Assembly: GCA_029817715.1 (NCBI GenBank)
Contig: JARUPY010000605.1
Span: 3,286,001-3,350,000 of the forward strand
Source of the DNA: Melastoma dodecandrum
Lineage: Eukaryota > Streptophyta > Magnoliopsida > Myrtales > Melastomataceae
DNA: 64,000 nt
Direction: 5' to 3'
Shown: one piece after another, positions 35,561-46,859 of the stretch
Position numbering within the stretch: position 1 is the first letter of the stretch
Layout of the letters: every line of letters starts with the position of its first letter
Program-made: the position numbers and the translations under genes
The notes under the pieces: generated by a model
Told to the model about the DNA's origin: nothing
The model's input: the letters and a program-made list of their open reading frames with translations, nothing else
Databases searched by the model: none

Positions 35561-36610
35561 TAATTTTGTTAATAATTTAGACGATATATTCCAAGCAAAA
35601 AATAAATTATCTATATCAAAATAATCTTGTCATTTTATTTGATATTATAATAGTTATTTTATTTGATTGATATATTATTATCGTCCTGCTAAATCTCACA
35701 AAGGAGATTTTATGAAATTCTCTAAGCTAAGAACAATACATTTAATAATTATTTGTTGTGAACAATACGATACTTGTTCAAGAAAAAATGAGAAAGTGTT
35801 TTTCCCATACGGAAAACAACAGATAATTATATATTAGACAGCCATAATTGGCCGTATGAGAATCAAAATCACAATGTTGAGATTTGGTAAGATATTTGAA
35901 ATAAATAATTTATAATTTTAAAATCCTACGTGAATCTAGCCGAATGTCCTCAAAATATATATATCCATTTGATAGCAAATCGTAGGAATATAAAATTAAT
36001 CGACCGATAGAAAGATTTGGTCAAAATAAAATATTTATCCGAAAAAAAAAATGAACATGAAGCCTTCGGCAGAAATAAAAGTTGTTAATATTTTGTGATA
36101 GGCGAGTTGTGATAAAATATTATAAAATCATATAATAAAGAATTATACCACACGAAGTATTAAAGTGGCATATGGTTAAATTCCCTAAATTTGAAACGTC
36201 TAGAATTTATTATGGGAATTTAGTTACTAATGGGTATAATTTAAAATGGTTGTAGATTCAACCGATACTATATGATGTGACAATTAATAAATTGTCCGAC
36301 CAAGAAATAAAAAATAAAAGTATTATTATACTAAAAGGTCGAAACAAAAATGTTATGGGCAAATTTATCCGACGATATAGTTTAATGGTGAGACAATAAT
36401 GATAAATAAAATCCCCTAAATATTATGTCAATATTTTAAGATAAAGGCCCTCCATTAATGTTTTATTATAATAGTTAGATTTTTCCCATTAGTCGGTACA
36501 GCTTAGCTGTGGGCTTATGGTAGAATATTTGTAATTTATTCTAAATGATTAATGGGTCGACTTAACTCAATTTAGTTGACTTTTTAGCCCAACTAAGATC
36601 AGCTTTTTAA
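35561..36610. other. Very AT-rich region, no gene seen
   Basis: About 1 kb of low-complexity AT-rich sequence with no protein-like frame and no match to the other repeats that I could see. Confidence 0.45.
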
Positions 36611-36613
36611 GGG

Positions 36614-36666
36614 GCAAGTGTTGAGTTTAAGAGTTATTAGACTCACCCCTCAAACTCAACACTTGC
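36614..36666. repeat. 15-bp perfect inverted repeat
   Basis: GCAAGTGTTGAGTTT at 36614-36628 pairs with AAACTCAACACTTGC at 36652-36666, leaving a 23-base loop. A further CAACACTTGCCCC follows at about 36671. Confidence 0.85.
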
Positions 36667-36680
36667 ACATCAACACTTGC

Positions 36681-36772
36681 CCCATTTCCATCGACATCTC
36701 CAAGTGCCAGAGATTGCTGCCTCATTTCCATCGATAGCTCCAAGTGACAGAGATTGTTACCCCATTTCCATC
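36681..36772 (+). repeat. 40-bp direct tandem repeat, 2.3 copies
   Basis: Units begin CCCATTTCCATCGA at 36681 and CTCATTTCCATCGA at 36721, with a partial third at 36761. The unit is exactly 40 bp with few changes, and it abuts the EXO70 fragment. Confidence 0.85.
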
Positions 36773-37250
36773 GCTTTGCTTCCATCCTGCAAGCCAACCT
36801 TGACGAGAAGTCGGCTCTATACTGCGTCGCGGCCCTCCAGCACTTCTTCCTGATGAACAATATAAACTACATGGCCGAGACAGTGAGGAACTCCGATCTT
36901 GGGCCCGTCTTCGGCAGTGAATGGATCAGGAGGCAGAAAAGGAAGCCCCAACAGCACACCGTAAGCTACGAGAAATTCACCTTGAGCTCCCCTCTTCCCA
37001 TTGGTCAAGGAAGAGTTTTCCAGGTTGGGTTCTGGTTCGGGTCGGATGCTGAGCGCAGCCGGAAAGGAAGCATCGAGGAACTTCTACGCTGCGTTGGAGG
37101 AGATATACAAAACCCAGACACATGGTCTGTCCCATATGTTAATCTGGGGATGGGATGGGGGGGGAGGGGGGGGTGAAGAGCTGCGTGCATCCGGGACACT
37201 CGAGGTCGTCCAAGCGTAATAGAAGACGCTCTCAAGTGTTCATAGAAGGT
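36773..37250 (+). pseudogene. EXO70 (exocyst subunit) C-terminal pseudogene fragment
   Basis: ILQANLDEKSALYC, LQHFFLMNNINYMAETVRNS and VFGSEWIRRQKRKPQQHTVS, then YEKFT, match the C-terminal helical domain of plant EXO70 (family pattern LQHFFLMNNIHYMvqKVk.SeL...fGdeWirkh..k.qQHa..YeR.tW). After a frameshift near 37040 the next family block appears in another frame (ASRNFYAALEEIYKTQT). A guanine-rich insertion follows, then EELRASGTLEVVQA. The N-terminal ~500 residues are absent. EXO70 proteins tether secretory vesicles at the plasma membrane; this copy is not functional. Confidence 0.83.
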
Positions 37251-38135
37251 GATGTTCAGGTTAACGCGTCGGAATCACATGTGCCCTTATTGTTTTTTGG
37301 GATGGTTGGTATCCATTACATGTTTCGTGTAATGCCAATACGAATCGTCGGCTTTCCGGGGCAATCTTCGCATCACCAGTCTCCGCGGACATCTCTGCCA
37401 GGACGTTATCGCACGCGTTCCTGGTTTCGCACGTGTCTCTATCTAGTTGGGGAGGGAGAGGGACAGACAAAGCCATGTGTAGAGGTCTATCCATCCGTCC
37501 CTTTCTTTCTTTGTTGCATACTTTTCTTTCTTTCTTTTTTTTTTTGTCATTTTTTTATTATTAATAAAAAAAGACTCGGAAGATAATTTTATCCTTTTAT
37601 TTGTAAAACGCAGCGTTAAAAAAAAAAAAAAAAAAAAAGCACCTGGTCCCTTTCAAAATAATGCGGACACTATTAAATTTTGTAATGAATCACATTCGGA
37701 GTTGTTGAGAATATTGATTGCACCTTCAACGTGTGCGAACCAACAGTATTAGTAAAATTTCGTTGCTTATGAAAATGTCTTCGGTGGAGGGGGGGTGTTA
37801 GAAACCCGCGGTCCAGATTATTCCGACAGGAATTATTACGACAATAGAAATAACACGTCCCGTACATGTCGGTGGCAGCGTATGGAATTTACGCCAGTTA
37901 TTCACGTGATGCATTGGAAGAACCACTAGTTGATATTTTTCTTTTTCTAATCATTCGGTCTGATTTTTCATGTGTCCGGTTTTCAGACACGTTTCATTAG
38001 ATTCGAGTAAAACGACTTGTTACGTTTTGTTGAGAACGTGGATTATTTGCGTCGGTCCACTGTTGCATGAACTTTTGGATCATCCATCCAAAACCCCCCT
38101 CTCAGTGGTTTGGTCCTGGGAATTTGGAAGGAAGG
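37251..38135. other. Intergenic region with pyrimidine and poly-A tracts
   Basis: Contains a (TTTC)n/poly-T stretch at about 37501-37550 and a poly-A run at about 37619-37638. No gene is seen. The right part should contain the promoter of the hydrolase gene. Confidence 0.5.
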
Positions 38136-39915
38136 ATGGCGTCGATGATGTGTGGCCGCGGGGCTTTGCCGGGGACGAAACTTGATGGCACTGGTTGTTT
38201 CGGGGATTCGTCGACGGTTCTCGGTGGAGGCAATGGCCGTGCCTTCCCTTCGTTTCTCCCCAAGGAGGTGGAGAAGATCAAGGACCCCTTGGCTCGCCGA
38301 CTCGCCCGAAGGATCGAGCGTGTCCCTGTCGTCGTGGTAATTTGGAAAAGGTCAGAGCCATTCCGTCGTTAGTGGTTGGTTTGGTATTGATTCGGGCCGG
38401 TGGCTTGTTGTTTTCATTTTGGCAGGATGAGTTGTCCAACAGCTGCGTCATGAGCAGCTGCGTGAGGCCGCTGACGAAAACCGATGGTTGCCCGGTCGTT
38501 CTCTTACACTGCTTCGACAGGTTTGTCTTTGCGAAGCTATGTGGATCGATGGATTTTCGGCTAGAAGTCTCGTCTGAACTTTTCAGGTTGTTTGGTTGAT
38601 CAGCTCTTGCTTGGAATGGAGGCATGCTTATCCGCTGTTGGAGCGAGCCGGTCTCGAAGTCTGGGCTGTTGATGCTCTCGGCTGGGGTTTCTCTGATCTA
38701 GGTATTTCTTTCTGACATGAGTCCGCAATCGCTAAAGTTCCGAGGCAATGATAAAGATTTCTGATATGCTTGGTGTTCTGCTGAGACTACGGTTTGTTCT
38801 CTGATTGTGTCAGAAATGCGGCCCTGTTGCGGAGTCTCGGCAAAGCGGTATCATCTCTACCAGGTGCTTCCTTAAGGGTCTCTATGCACTTAGAGCTGTT
38901 CCATAGTTAGATATGAGGAATCGACCGAAGCCTGAGTGCTCTGTTTCTCGATCTTAGTTCTGGAAGTCGCACATAAGACGGCCTATGGTTATCGTCGGTC
39001 CGAGCCTTGGAGCTTCTGCCGCAATCGATTTAGCCATCAACCATCCGGAAGCTGTATAATTCTCCCATTTCATTGGTCCTCTCCGATATTCTTGCACTCA
39101 ACTTCTCATTTCGGCCATTACTGCTCGGCAGGTGGAAAAGATGGTTCTGATCAACGCAAGCGTATATAGAGAAGGCCTCGGGAACATGGCGAATCTGCCG
39201 AAATCAGTGGCGTATGCAGGGGTATAGTATTAACCCGAACTCTTGACGATCCAAATCGCATGAATGTGTTTAGACCAGCGACTCTTTCTTTCCAGGTTTC
39301 TATACTGAAGAGCCTTCCTCTGCGGCTATATGCAAACATGATGGCCTTCCACGAGGTCCCGCTTAGTAAGCGCTACGACTGGACGAACGTAAGTTCCCTC
39401 GCGTCCTTCATTCTGCGACCACATCAAGTCGACTGTTACTCGTGTCATATTTTTTAGGTGGGGCGGCTACACTGTCTGCTCCCATGGTGGGACGAAGCCA
39501 TGGTCAGCTTCATGAAAAGCGGCGGATACAACGTTGTAGACCAAATCAAGGAGGTTCGCTCGCTGTCCTTTTCCCCGGGAAACTTCAGTCCTCATTGCTA
39601 GATTAGCGTCATAACAAAGTTTCGTTATGTCAGGTGAAGCAGGACGTGCTCATCATCTACGGCGAGCACGACAAAATCATTCCGAAGGCGCTACAAGTGG
39701 TAAAAATCGTTTCCGATTACTCTCGGGCAGCAGAGCTGAAATCACTAAACCTTTTCCTATACTGTTCCATCTGGTGGTTTCAGAGGCTGCACAGCGAACT
39801 TCCAAGCGCGATCATCCGGCAAGTTCCGGAGAGCGGCCACCTCCTCCATGTCGAGAAGCCCCAAGCCGTTGCGAAGCTGATCGCAGATTTCGTGTGCCCT
39901 CGTGACCGGACGTGA
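38136..39915 (+). CDS. Alpha/beta-fold hydrolase, probably plastid-targeted, 10 exons
   Basis: Exons are 38136-38336, 38426-38520, 38604-38701, 38814-38863, 38958-39053, 39132-39221, 39296-39388, 39458-39553, 39634-39699 and 39784-39915. They splice in frame to 338 residues, with all introns GT..AG. The fold is clear: FLPKEVEKIKDPLARRLARR start, PVVLLHCFD after strand 3, nucleophile Ser164 in VGPSLGAS, acid Asp286 in GEHDKIIP and His314 in SGHLLHVEKP, so the triad is complete. It matches a plant family of unassigned substrate (SCLEWRHAYPLLERAGLE.W.VD.LGWGFSDL). One oddity is HCF where relatives have HGF at the oxyanion-hole position. The Gly/Ser-rich N-terminal ~50 residues suit a transit peptide. 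The next gene starts 292 bp downstream on the same strand. Confidence 0.87.
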
Positions 39916-40207
39916 CATCACGGCAACGCCGCAGCAACCCTATTTGCCTTCTTATAAAATAAATAAATACGAGCAATTCAGTGCTTTTAAAGTTAAAATA
40001 TTTGTGTTTTTATATTCTGTAAATTAATAATCTTGAAGGTGGACGAACCGGTAAATACGAACCGTCCGGTCCGGTCCGGTCCATCCAAAAACCCTTCGCC
40101 CAAATATTCCCATAAACCCATAATTCGATCCCTTCGTCTTCTTCTTCTTCTTTCTTCTTCTGCTTCCTCATTCTCTCGGAACTGAAACCTAATTCCCTGC
40201 ACCAGCG
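39916..40207. promoter_or_regulatory. Short intergenic promoter region of the WDR12 gene
   Basis: The 292 bp hold the end of the hydrolase transcript, a CCGGT repeat (about 40065-40080) and a CTT/TTC pyrimidine tract (about 40135-40165) close before the WDR12 start, typical of plant housekeeping-gene leaders. No TATA box is evident. Confidence 0.5.
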
Positions 40208-43164
40208 ATGGAAATCGATCGTTGGGATGAAGAAGACAGCTCTAAGAGGGTGCAGGTTCGCTTCGTGACGAAGCTCAAGCCTGCATATAAAGTGCCCCCA
40301 ACTTCCCTCGCCATCCCCGCTGACGTCACCAGGCTGGGCCTCTCCAAGCTCGTCAACCAGCTCCTCCTGAACGGTCTGGCCTTAGAATATCATTCCATTG
40401 CGTTTGTTATTTCTTCTTTTTTTTTTGTTTTACGGATTTGACGATGACCATGGTGTGTGTATGTGTGCGCGCAGTTGATGCTGATTGGGCGCCCGAGCCG
40501 TTCGATTTCATGATCGATGGGGAACTCGTGCGGATGTCGCTCGAGCAGTTCCTCCTCGCCAAGGGAATCTCCGCGGTCTGCCTTCTTTTGTTGATCGCCA
40601 TTGGTTCCACGCTGTTTGTTTCCGAGTTGCTCCTTTTAACGGATTGACCGTGTTATAGGAAAAAGTTGTTGAGATTGAGTACATAAGGGCTGTGACTCCC
40701 AGGAAAGAGGAAGATCCTTCCCTCCATGACGACTGGGCAGTGCAGTCAACGGATCCATTCCTAAGTAAGTATCGGGACTGCTAAAACTGGATGGGGATGA
40801 TTACACTCTGTTTGCAATCTGAAACCATTCTGAGCAATTTCCCGTTTTCCTAATGTGATGTTAGGTTGATTTTGACCGGATGTTATGTGGATTTGGAAGG
40901 TGGGTGATGAGAGAAACTCCTGTTTTTAGGCTTCTTGTTACCTTGGCTTTACTGATTTGTGATTTTTATGCATGGCCTTTGGTACGTAATTTCAGGGTCT
41001 GGAAATTAGCTGGATCTTGCAGTCATGTCTTGACTGGTCATAGTGATGCGATAACTTCTGTTTGTATCATCAACCAAGAAGGTAGTATTCGACTCCTTCA
41101 TGGTTGAGGTGCTTACTATTAATGCGGTAGGAGAAAAAATGTAACTAGAAGTTGGAGTTGTTTGGTAGTTGTTTCTTCTTCGTAGCCTTCCTCCACAAGT
41201 CCTTCTTTGGCCCACTTTATTTTATGGTGGTTGTTTTCAACCTTCTGCACTGTGGGCGATGCCCTCTCCTTTTCCCTCCAAATTTCTCAGCTTAGTTAGA
41301 GATCTTGATTAGTTTGAATATTTTCGTATTTACATTTATATCTTTTGCTTTTGGGGTTCAGTTGCACGTTCAGACAGTACTTCTATTGCTTCCGCATCGA
41401 AGGATAGGACGCTAAGGCTTTGGAAAGTATGGTTTAGACTTTTTTTTTTGCTATTCTATTTTATCAGTCGTTGGCTTCTACTTACAAGTCCTTGTTTTCT
41501 TGGAAGATTAATCCCGAGGTGTCTCCTAATTCTCCAACTAATGTGCGGGCCTACAAGATTTTACGAGACCATAGTGCTGCTGTACAGAGTGTTTGTGCAC
41601 AACAAGACACTGGAGACATGGTCCCCTATATTATCCTCTTCTATATTACATTTTCAGATTATAGTCACTAATGCTCCCGGATCCCCTTATACAATCCTCC
41701 GCTTAGTTGCTTTTGTGTGTGAAAGCAGATATGCTCTGGTTCTTGGGATTGCACGATTAATTTATGGAACACAAATGAATTAAGCACCATCGATGATGTT
41801 GTGGCAATCAAGAAGAGGAAAGGAAACAACCAAGTTGAGGAATCTCTGATGGAGGTGCTGTTGACTTTCTTTTTCTTTTACTCTTCTTCTTTAACTTAAT
41901 GCTGCTTTTTTTTTTAATTTCATGGGAATCAGGATGTGTGAAGATAATCAGCAAGCCTTGATCTATTATATAATTAAGAAATTGAATGAGAAATTTCTGG
42001 GCCTTTGAATGCATGGTAGTAATATCAATAGTGAAAGTAGTATATTGTCCAGACCAGCTTTGTTTTTACAGATTCAGGGTTTTGCATGATGAACGCCCTA
42101 ACTTTTCATAACAAATGTGGAATGTTCGACGCAGTTTCTGATCACAAGTTTAGACTTTCATGACAATAGCCGCCTCATGTTAATAAGGCCATGGTGTGCT
42201 TGATGTTTATCAGGAGGAGGCTGTGTCAGCTCTGATAGGCCATACGCAATGCATATCTTCAGTAGTCTGGCCACAAAAGCAGACGATTTATTCTGCGTCC
42301 TGGGACCATTCAATTAAAAAATGGGACGTCGAGATGGGGAAAGATATATTGAGCATTGTACGTGGAAATAGTTGCTCTTTCTTCGTCTCTTTCCTTTTAC
42401 ATGAATATACTCGGTAAAAGTAGGTTGGACCAAAAAGCTCTCTCTGGGGCCAACATCTTGTTGAGAGAAAAAAAAATGCATTCTAGGTGAACTAAATGGC
42501 CTTTCTACTAAACAGTTTTCTGGGAAGGCTCTGAATTGCCTGGATATTGGAGGAGAATCCTCAGCTATTATTGCAGCGGGAGGCTCTGACCCGACTCTTC
42601 GGCTTTGGGATCCTCGTAAACCAGGTGGGCTATAACTTATATTCTTCTTATTGGCACTAGCTCATGTAGAGATTTTCCTCTCAAAACTCTACCTCCATCT
42701 AATGTTGTTTTTGGTATGGTTATTCGTAGCGAGCTCGGCCCCCATCCTTCAGTTCTCATCCCACAGTTCATGGATTTCAGCTTGCAAATGGCACGATAAG
42801 TCGTGGTTTCATCTGGTTTCCGCGTCATATGATGGCAAGATCATGCTATGGGACATAAGAACTGCGGTAACATTAGATTTTCAACTGTTTTTCTTCCGTC
42901 TCTTGTTCCCGATGAGTTTCATCAAGTGTTTGATGACTTGCAGTGGCCTCTTACTGTAATTACTTCGCACGCGGACAAGGTACTCGCATTTTCTCAGTTA
43001 TTGCTTGTACTACTAGTACTATTTGCTAGGGGGCAGATGAAAATTCGATCCGTTCTGGGTTTTCTGCTGTGCAGGTTCTTTGTGCAGACTGGTGGAGAGG
43101 CGATAGCATAGTCAGCGGCGGGGCTGACTCTAAACTCTGCATATCTACTGGCATTCCTGTCTAG
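40208..43164 (+). CDS. WDR12: WDR12/Ytm1 ribosome-biogenesis WD40 protein, 13 exons
   Basis: Exons are 40208-40373, 40475-40575, 40659-40768, 40865-40903, 40996-41081, 41362-41426, 41507-41620 (or from 41468), 41729-41854, 42214-42357, 42516-42624, 42730-42866, 42944-42979 and 43075-43164. They join in frame to 440 residues (453 with the longer exon 7); Arabidopsis WDR12 is about 430. The N-terminal NLE domain reads VQVRFVTKLKPAYKVPPTSL, then LGLSKLVNQLLL. WD40 blades include LTGHSDAITSV, SASKDRTLRLW, CSGSWDCTINLW, ALIGHTQCISSVVW..SASWDHSIKKWD, GGSDPTLRLWDPRKP and SASYDGKIMLWDIR. WDR12 forms the PeBoW complex with Pescadillo and BOP1 for 27S pre-rRNA processing and 60S assembly in the nucleolus. 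Donor choice around exons 3-4 was fixed by frame and homology, so one or two residues there may differ. Confidence 0.9.
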
Positions 43165-44029
43165 GCCCTTCCTTTTCTGCAATGAAGAAGACAAATTACA
43201 TTTGAAGGATTGTAATCTATAATTTTGGAAACTTTTTTGGTTTTATTGTAAGTTGAGAAATCCAGTGAAAATGCATTTTCGAAATCTTTTGCTAATGAAA
43301 AAGTTGAATTGATTCTCATTGGTGGGTGGTAGGTGCCGCCGAGCCATAATTGTATTGCCAAACGAACTTTCTTCTTGAAAGGAATAATTACTTCAATTTT
43401 AGTTCAAATTCTTACCGAAGAAGTTATTATAATTTTATAGAAAAACGTTTTAAAAATTTAGATAAACTTTTTCTTACTCTCACAAAAAAGAATTATAATA
43501 CGAATTCCTAGTCTCTCGATTTCAACGTACACAATTCACATCGTTCCGAAGGCATCGTATTTTCAGCCCTGTTTCATCTTCTCCGCAAGCGTAATGGCAC
43601 CCTCTTCTTAATGTTGCGCCATGCCAGCCCATACATACCTTTCGGGTCCTTACTTAAGCCGGATCCTCCCCATCCGTTTCAGCCTCTTAGCATAATCATA
43701 TAATGTCTCATTTCAGCCATGCGCACATCTCATTTCAGCCAGGGACGCCGTACGTCGATCATCATCCACACCCGTCCCTACATGACATCCTTACGGCAGC
43801 CCCCCCTTTGGCACACCCGTTTTCCACCTTCATTTCCTCCACCCGACGTCCTCCTCGAAGGAGTTGTCCATTTTTCGCAAACACAACACCAGCGTACCAT
43901 GGTAACGTCTATTCCCTTAACAACTAGCCATGAACGTCTCCACACATTCATGGGCACACTCCCCCACAAGGTATTCGTACGAGGATCCATTCCCTCGAGT
44001 ATCCCACACCTCCTTTTTCTCACGTGGAT
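43165..44029. other. Intergenic region downstream of WDR12, no gene seen
   Basis: AT-rich first half (3' UTR), then a C-rich stretch (43600-44020) whose open frames encode only Pro/His/Thr-rich peptides with no family match. Confidence 0.45.
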
Positions 44030-45022
44030 CGTTAGTGTGTCCATATGCGTCAACCCACTTTGTAATATGTGTGAATAGTTATTAATAAAGGCTATTATAT
44101 ATTAATTATTTTTTTACTCATAGTTAATTTAAGGTAAAATCTCATACATTATTTGTTAATATAAAATTGTCCTTTATCGGATAGATGCTTAGAAGGGACA
44201 TTAATATATTGATCAATGTCGAATATAACTTAGGTCAAGTTAGATCGATGGATGAATGTCCAAGTTATACTTGGGAGTGCCCAAGTTTAGGGTATACTGG
44301 ACACGACCCGTTTATAGAGAATACCACATGTTAAGTGTCGTTGGTCACTTCTCTTGTTGAACGAGTGTAACTGATCTCTTGACTTGAGACCTTCATTTAT
44401 TCTATGCGTGGAGCTATGCACTTTGATGCCGTTAAAAACAGTCTTTGATCGGATTGTGAGTAATACGGTCATTGGGTGTAGAGCGAATCGTAGAAGGGAT
44501 AGCGCTGAGTCAATATAGGATTCATCGCTATCATGGATTAGAGAGTTGCCGTCCTAGCCACTTGATTGTGATATTAATGATTTTAAACACACGACCGTGG
44601 ATGAATGTTTATCATTCAAGTTAAGATTTATTATATCTCAGAAATCAAGTAAAACGATTAATTCAGTGATGACGCATAATGCACTGAATTAATCGTGATG
44701 TCGGTGAGATGAAAAAATTGAAATATACAGTAATCGGCTTAATGTGGTTTTGGTTCATGACCAATATTCTATTACGTTGGGTGGCTGAAAACTGTTGCTA
44801 GATGGTTACCTCAGTCTGTGTATGGATATATATTGCCTTCGTATATAGAACCTAAAGGGTCGCACGCAAAAGCGCATACATTTTTTTATTTAATTCTAAT
44901 ATATAAGTTTCAGAATTAGAATTTGTTGGACTACACATATATTCTGAAATATCGAAAGTAATAAATCCTAGTGTTGGATTTAAAGGTTGATCAAATATGT
45001 CTAAATTGTAGACTATAATAAC

Positions 45023-45108
<86 letters not shown>

Positions 45109-45535
45109 TCCTAAGGCTAAATGCGGTACCCAAAATGGTGGGTCTAGCCAAATTGGCTATTTACAAACCGTAGCATACGATTGCTACCCATTGTCGAAGT
45201 AATCTGACAGTATAAATTAGATTGAAATCAAATCCAACAAGGTTGGCAATCGACAATTGATTGTGTGGGTGTTCTTTGGCTAAGAAAGCTAAAAACATTT
45301 GATCACATAAAAGAAGAACATTCGGCCAAGCTTCCAAAGGAGATTACAGAAGAAAGAACTCCTCGAGAGTGAGTTTGAGTTGTTCGTGTGGCGTATGTGT
45401 GAATATTTTTAGAAGAGTCACGTTTGGGACTCTAGAAGACAGTCACATCGAAATGTTCGTAAATATTTCAAGATTACGAGATACGTTTTATTTAACATAT
45501 TTTATTATTCGAATGATACGTATTATAATGCCCTT
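44030..45535 (+). repeat. Isolated, truncated copy of the family T Copia LTR
   Basis: GTTAGTGTGTCCATATGCG aligns with the start of the Copia-2 3' LTR, with the initial T mutated to C. Collinear matches continue through ACTGGACACGACCCG, GAGACCTTCATTTATT, GAGTCAATATAGGATTCATC and GTCACGTTTGGGACTCT. The last ~90 bp of the LTR are missing. No flanking gag or pol and no clear target duplication are present. Confidence 0.75.
45023..45108. repeat. (TAA)n microsatellite, about 28 units
   Basis: An uninterrupted AAT/TAA trinucleotide run of about 86 bp inside the truncated LTR. The other two LTR copies lack it. The poly-Tyr frame on the minus strand is an artefact of the run. Confidence 0.95.
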
Positions 45536-45854
45536 ACGCAACCCCACCCACATCGACATAACACACGCACGTCCACTAACACACTCATGGCACTCACTTG
45601 CCCTTTCCATCTCCATCCACATGGGTTCGTCCTCACGCAACTCTCAATGACCAGCCGCACACCGCATCTCAATCGCACACACAACACGCGCACCCAAGTA
45701 CACACAAGCACGTATACGCCACGAGTCCGAAAAGGGCACCAGGCACCCTTTTCATCACTCATTTCCAAAAGCGACACCCACTTTAAGGCCTTATTTGGAG
45801 TACTCTAGCCCCTTGTGACGCTCACTCATCGATCCAGAGACCCTCAATTTTGTG
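45536..45854. other. CA/ACC-rich region, no gene seen
   Basis: The plus strand is strongly C- and A-rich, with many CACAC and CCAC words. Its open frames are low-complexity His/Thr/Ser/Pro peptides. No element assigned. Confidence 0.4.
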
Positions 45855-46640
45855 AGAACTCATTGGGTAGCTGAACCTGACAGACGGGGAGGATAAGATC
45901 ACATGCGTGATCTCAGACTTGAACACGATGTAAGATGTTAAGATCGCGACGGCAATCTCTCACGGTAACTACACCCAAAATTTGATCCTTACTGTGCCAC
46001 TTTGGATGTCTTTCTTGTAGTAACAAAACAATGTTGAAAGAAGGAAGGATCAATTTCGGGCCAAACACGCCAACAATCAAACCCGAACGCCTCTTCTAGA
46101 GTGCCGTCAATGACTAGACTGACAGGGCAAGCCGTGATCGATCAAACGGTAAGGAATGCCCAAATCATGGAAGACGTATAGTGAAAGCTCCGCAACACCT
46201 GGACTGTACCTTGAGACCAGTGCGCTGGCTTGAAAGTATTTGAGGTTGACGACATGGCAACTTGTGATAGCAACTCAAACAACTGACTTATTCAGAATAG
46301 CTTGTACAAATCATTTATCTATTACAATATATAAAAGGCAAAGATGTCTAAGTGCAAAGAATCGTTCAAGACAACAATTGCGAAGGGTGACGACCGTCAA
46401 GGACTCGAGATGGTTTTGGAACCTGAAACAGAATTGATTAGCAATATTTATTATATGCTTTCACGGCCAACTCCTTTTAGTTTGCTTCCCATCGCCCCCC
46501 TCATTATCCCATGGAATAGGCTTGGGAGCACGGCCGGAGACTACTTGCCCTCCTCATGCCTAAACTAGTTCAACTGCCCAGCTCAGTGATTCACATCGTA
46601 TTCGATGTTCAACCCACGTAACTTGGGTTTCAATTCAAAT
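45855..46640 (+). pseudogene. UGT83A1-like glycosyltransferase pseudogene, cut off by a solo LTR
   Basis: It matches the intact UGT at 51195-52624 in order. An exon 1 piece (EDKITCVISDLNTM, about 45890-45935) is followed by the intron end TTTCTTGTAG (46011-46020) and an exon 2 piece (FGPNTPTIKPERLF, then KIVIDQ-like decay). After an unrelated ~230-bp insertion (about 46230-46462) come LLPIAPLIIPWNRLGSTAGD and YLPSSCLN. Stops and frameshifts are frequent. The exon 1 end (GIPGVAFWP region) is deleted. The PSPG box is absent because sequence stops at the solo LTR starting at 46656. Confidence 0.8.
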
Positions 46641-46859
46641 GGTATAAACGCAAACTATTGAATAGGTTTTTGATGATGAGCCTTGAACTTCTGTGTAACA
46701 GAAGTCAAATATCTACTTTACATAAGCTACTCACGTTGAGAACTTTTTGTAAGAAATATTTTGTGATTATATGATTGTTTAATGATTAATTAGTCATGAA
46801 ATAAAAAACATTTAATCAAGATATTAATCCGATCAAATTAAATGGATTATGTTTTCAAA

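Noticed and set aside
36754..37176. EXO70 fragment as a functional short gene
   Set aside because: Homology shifts frame near 37040, the N-terminal two thirds are missing, and a G-rich insertion disrupts the end.
44852..45151. Minus-strand frame with ~25 consecutive tyrosines
   Set aside because: Translation of the (TAA)n microsatellite.
45369..45808. His/Thr/Ser-rich frames on both strands
   Set aside because: Arise from CA/ACC-rich low-complexity sequence; no family resemblance.
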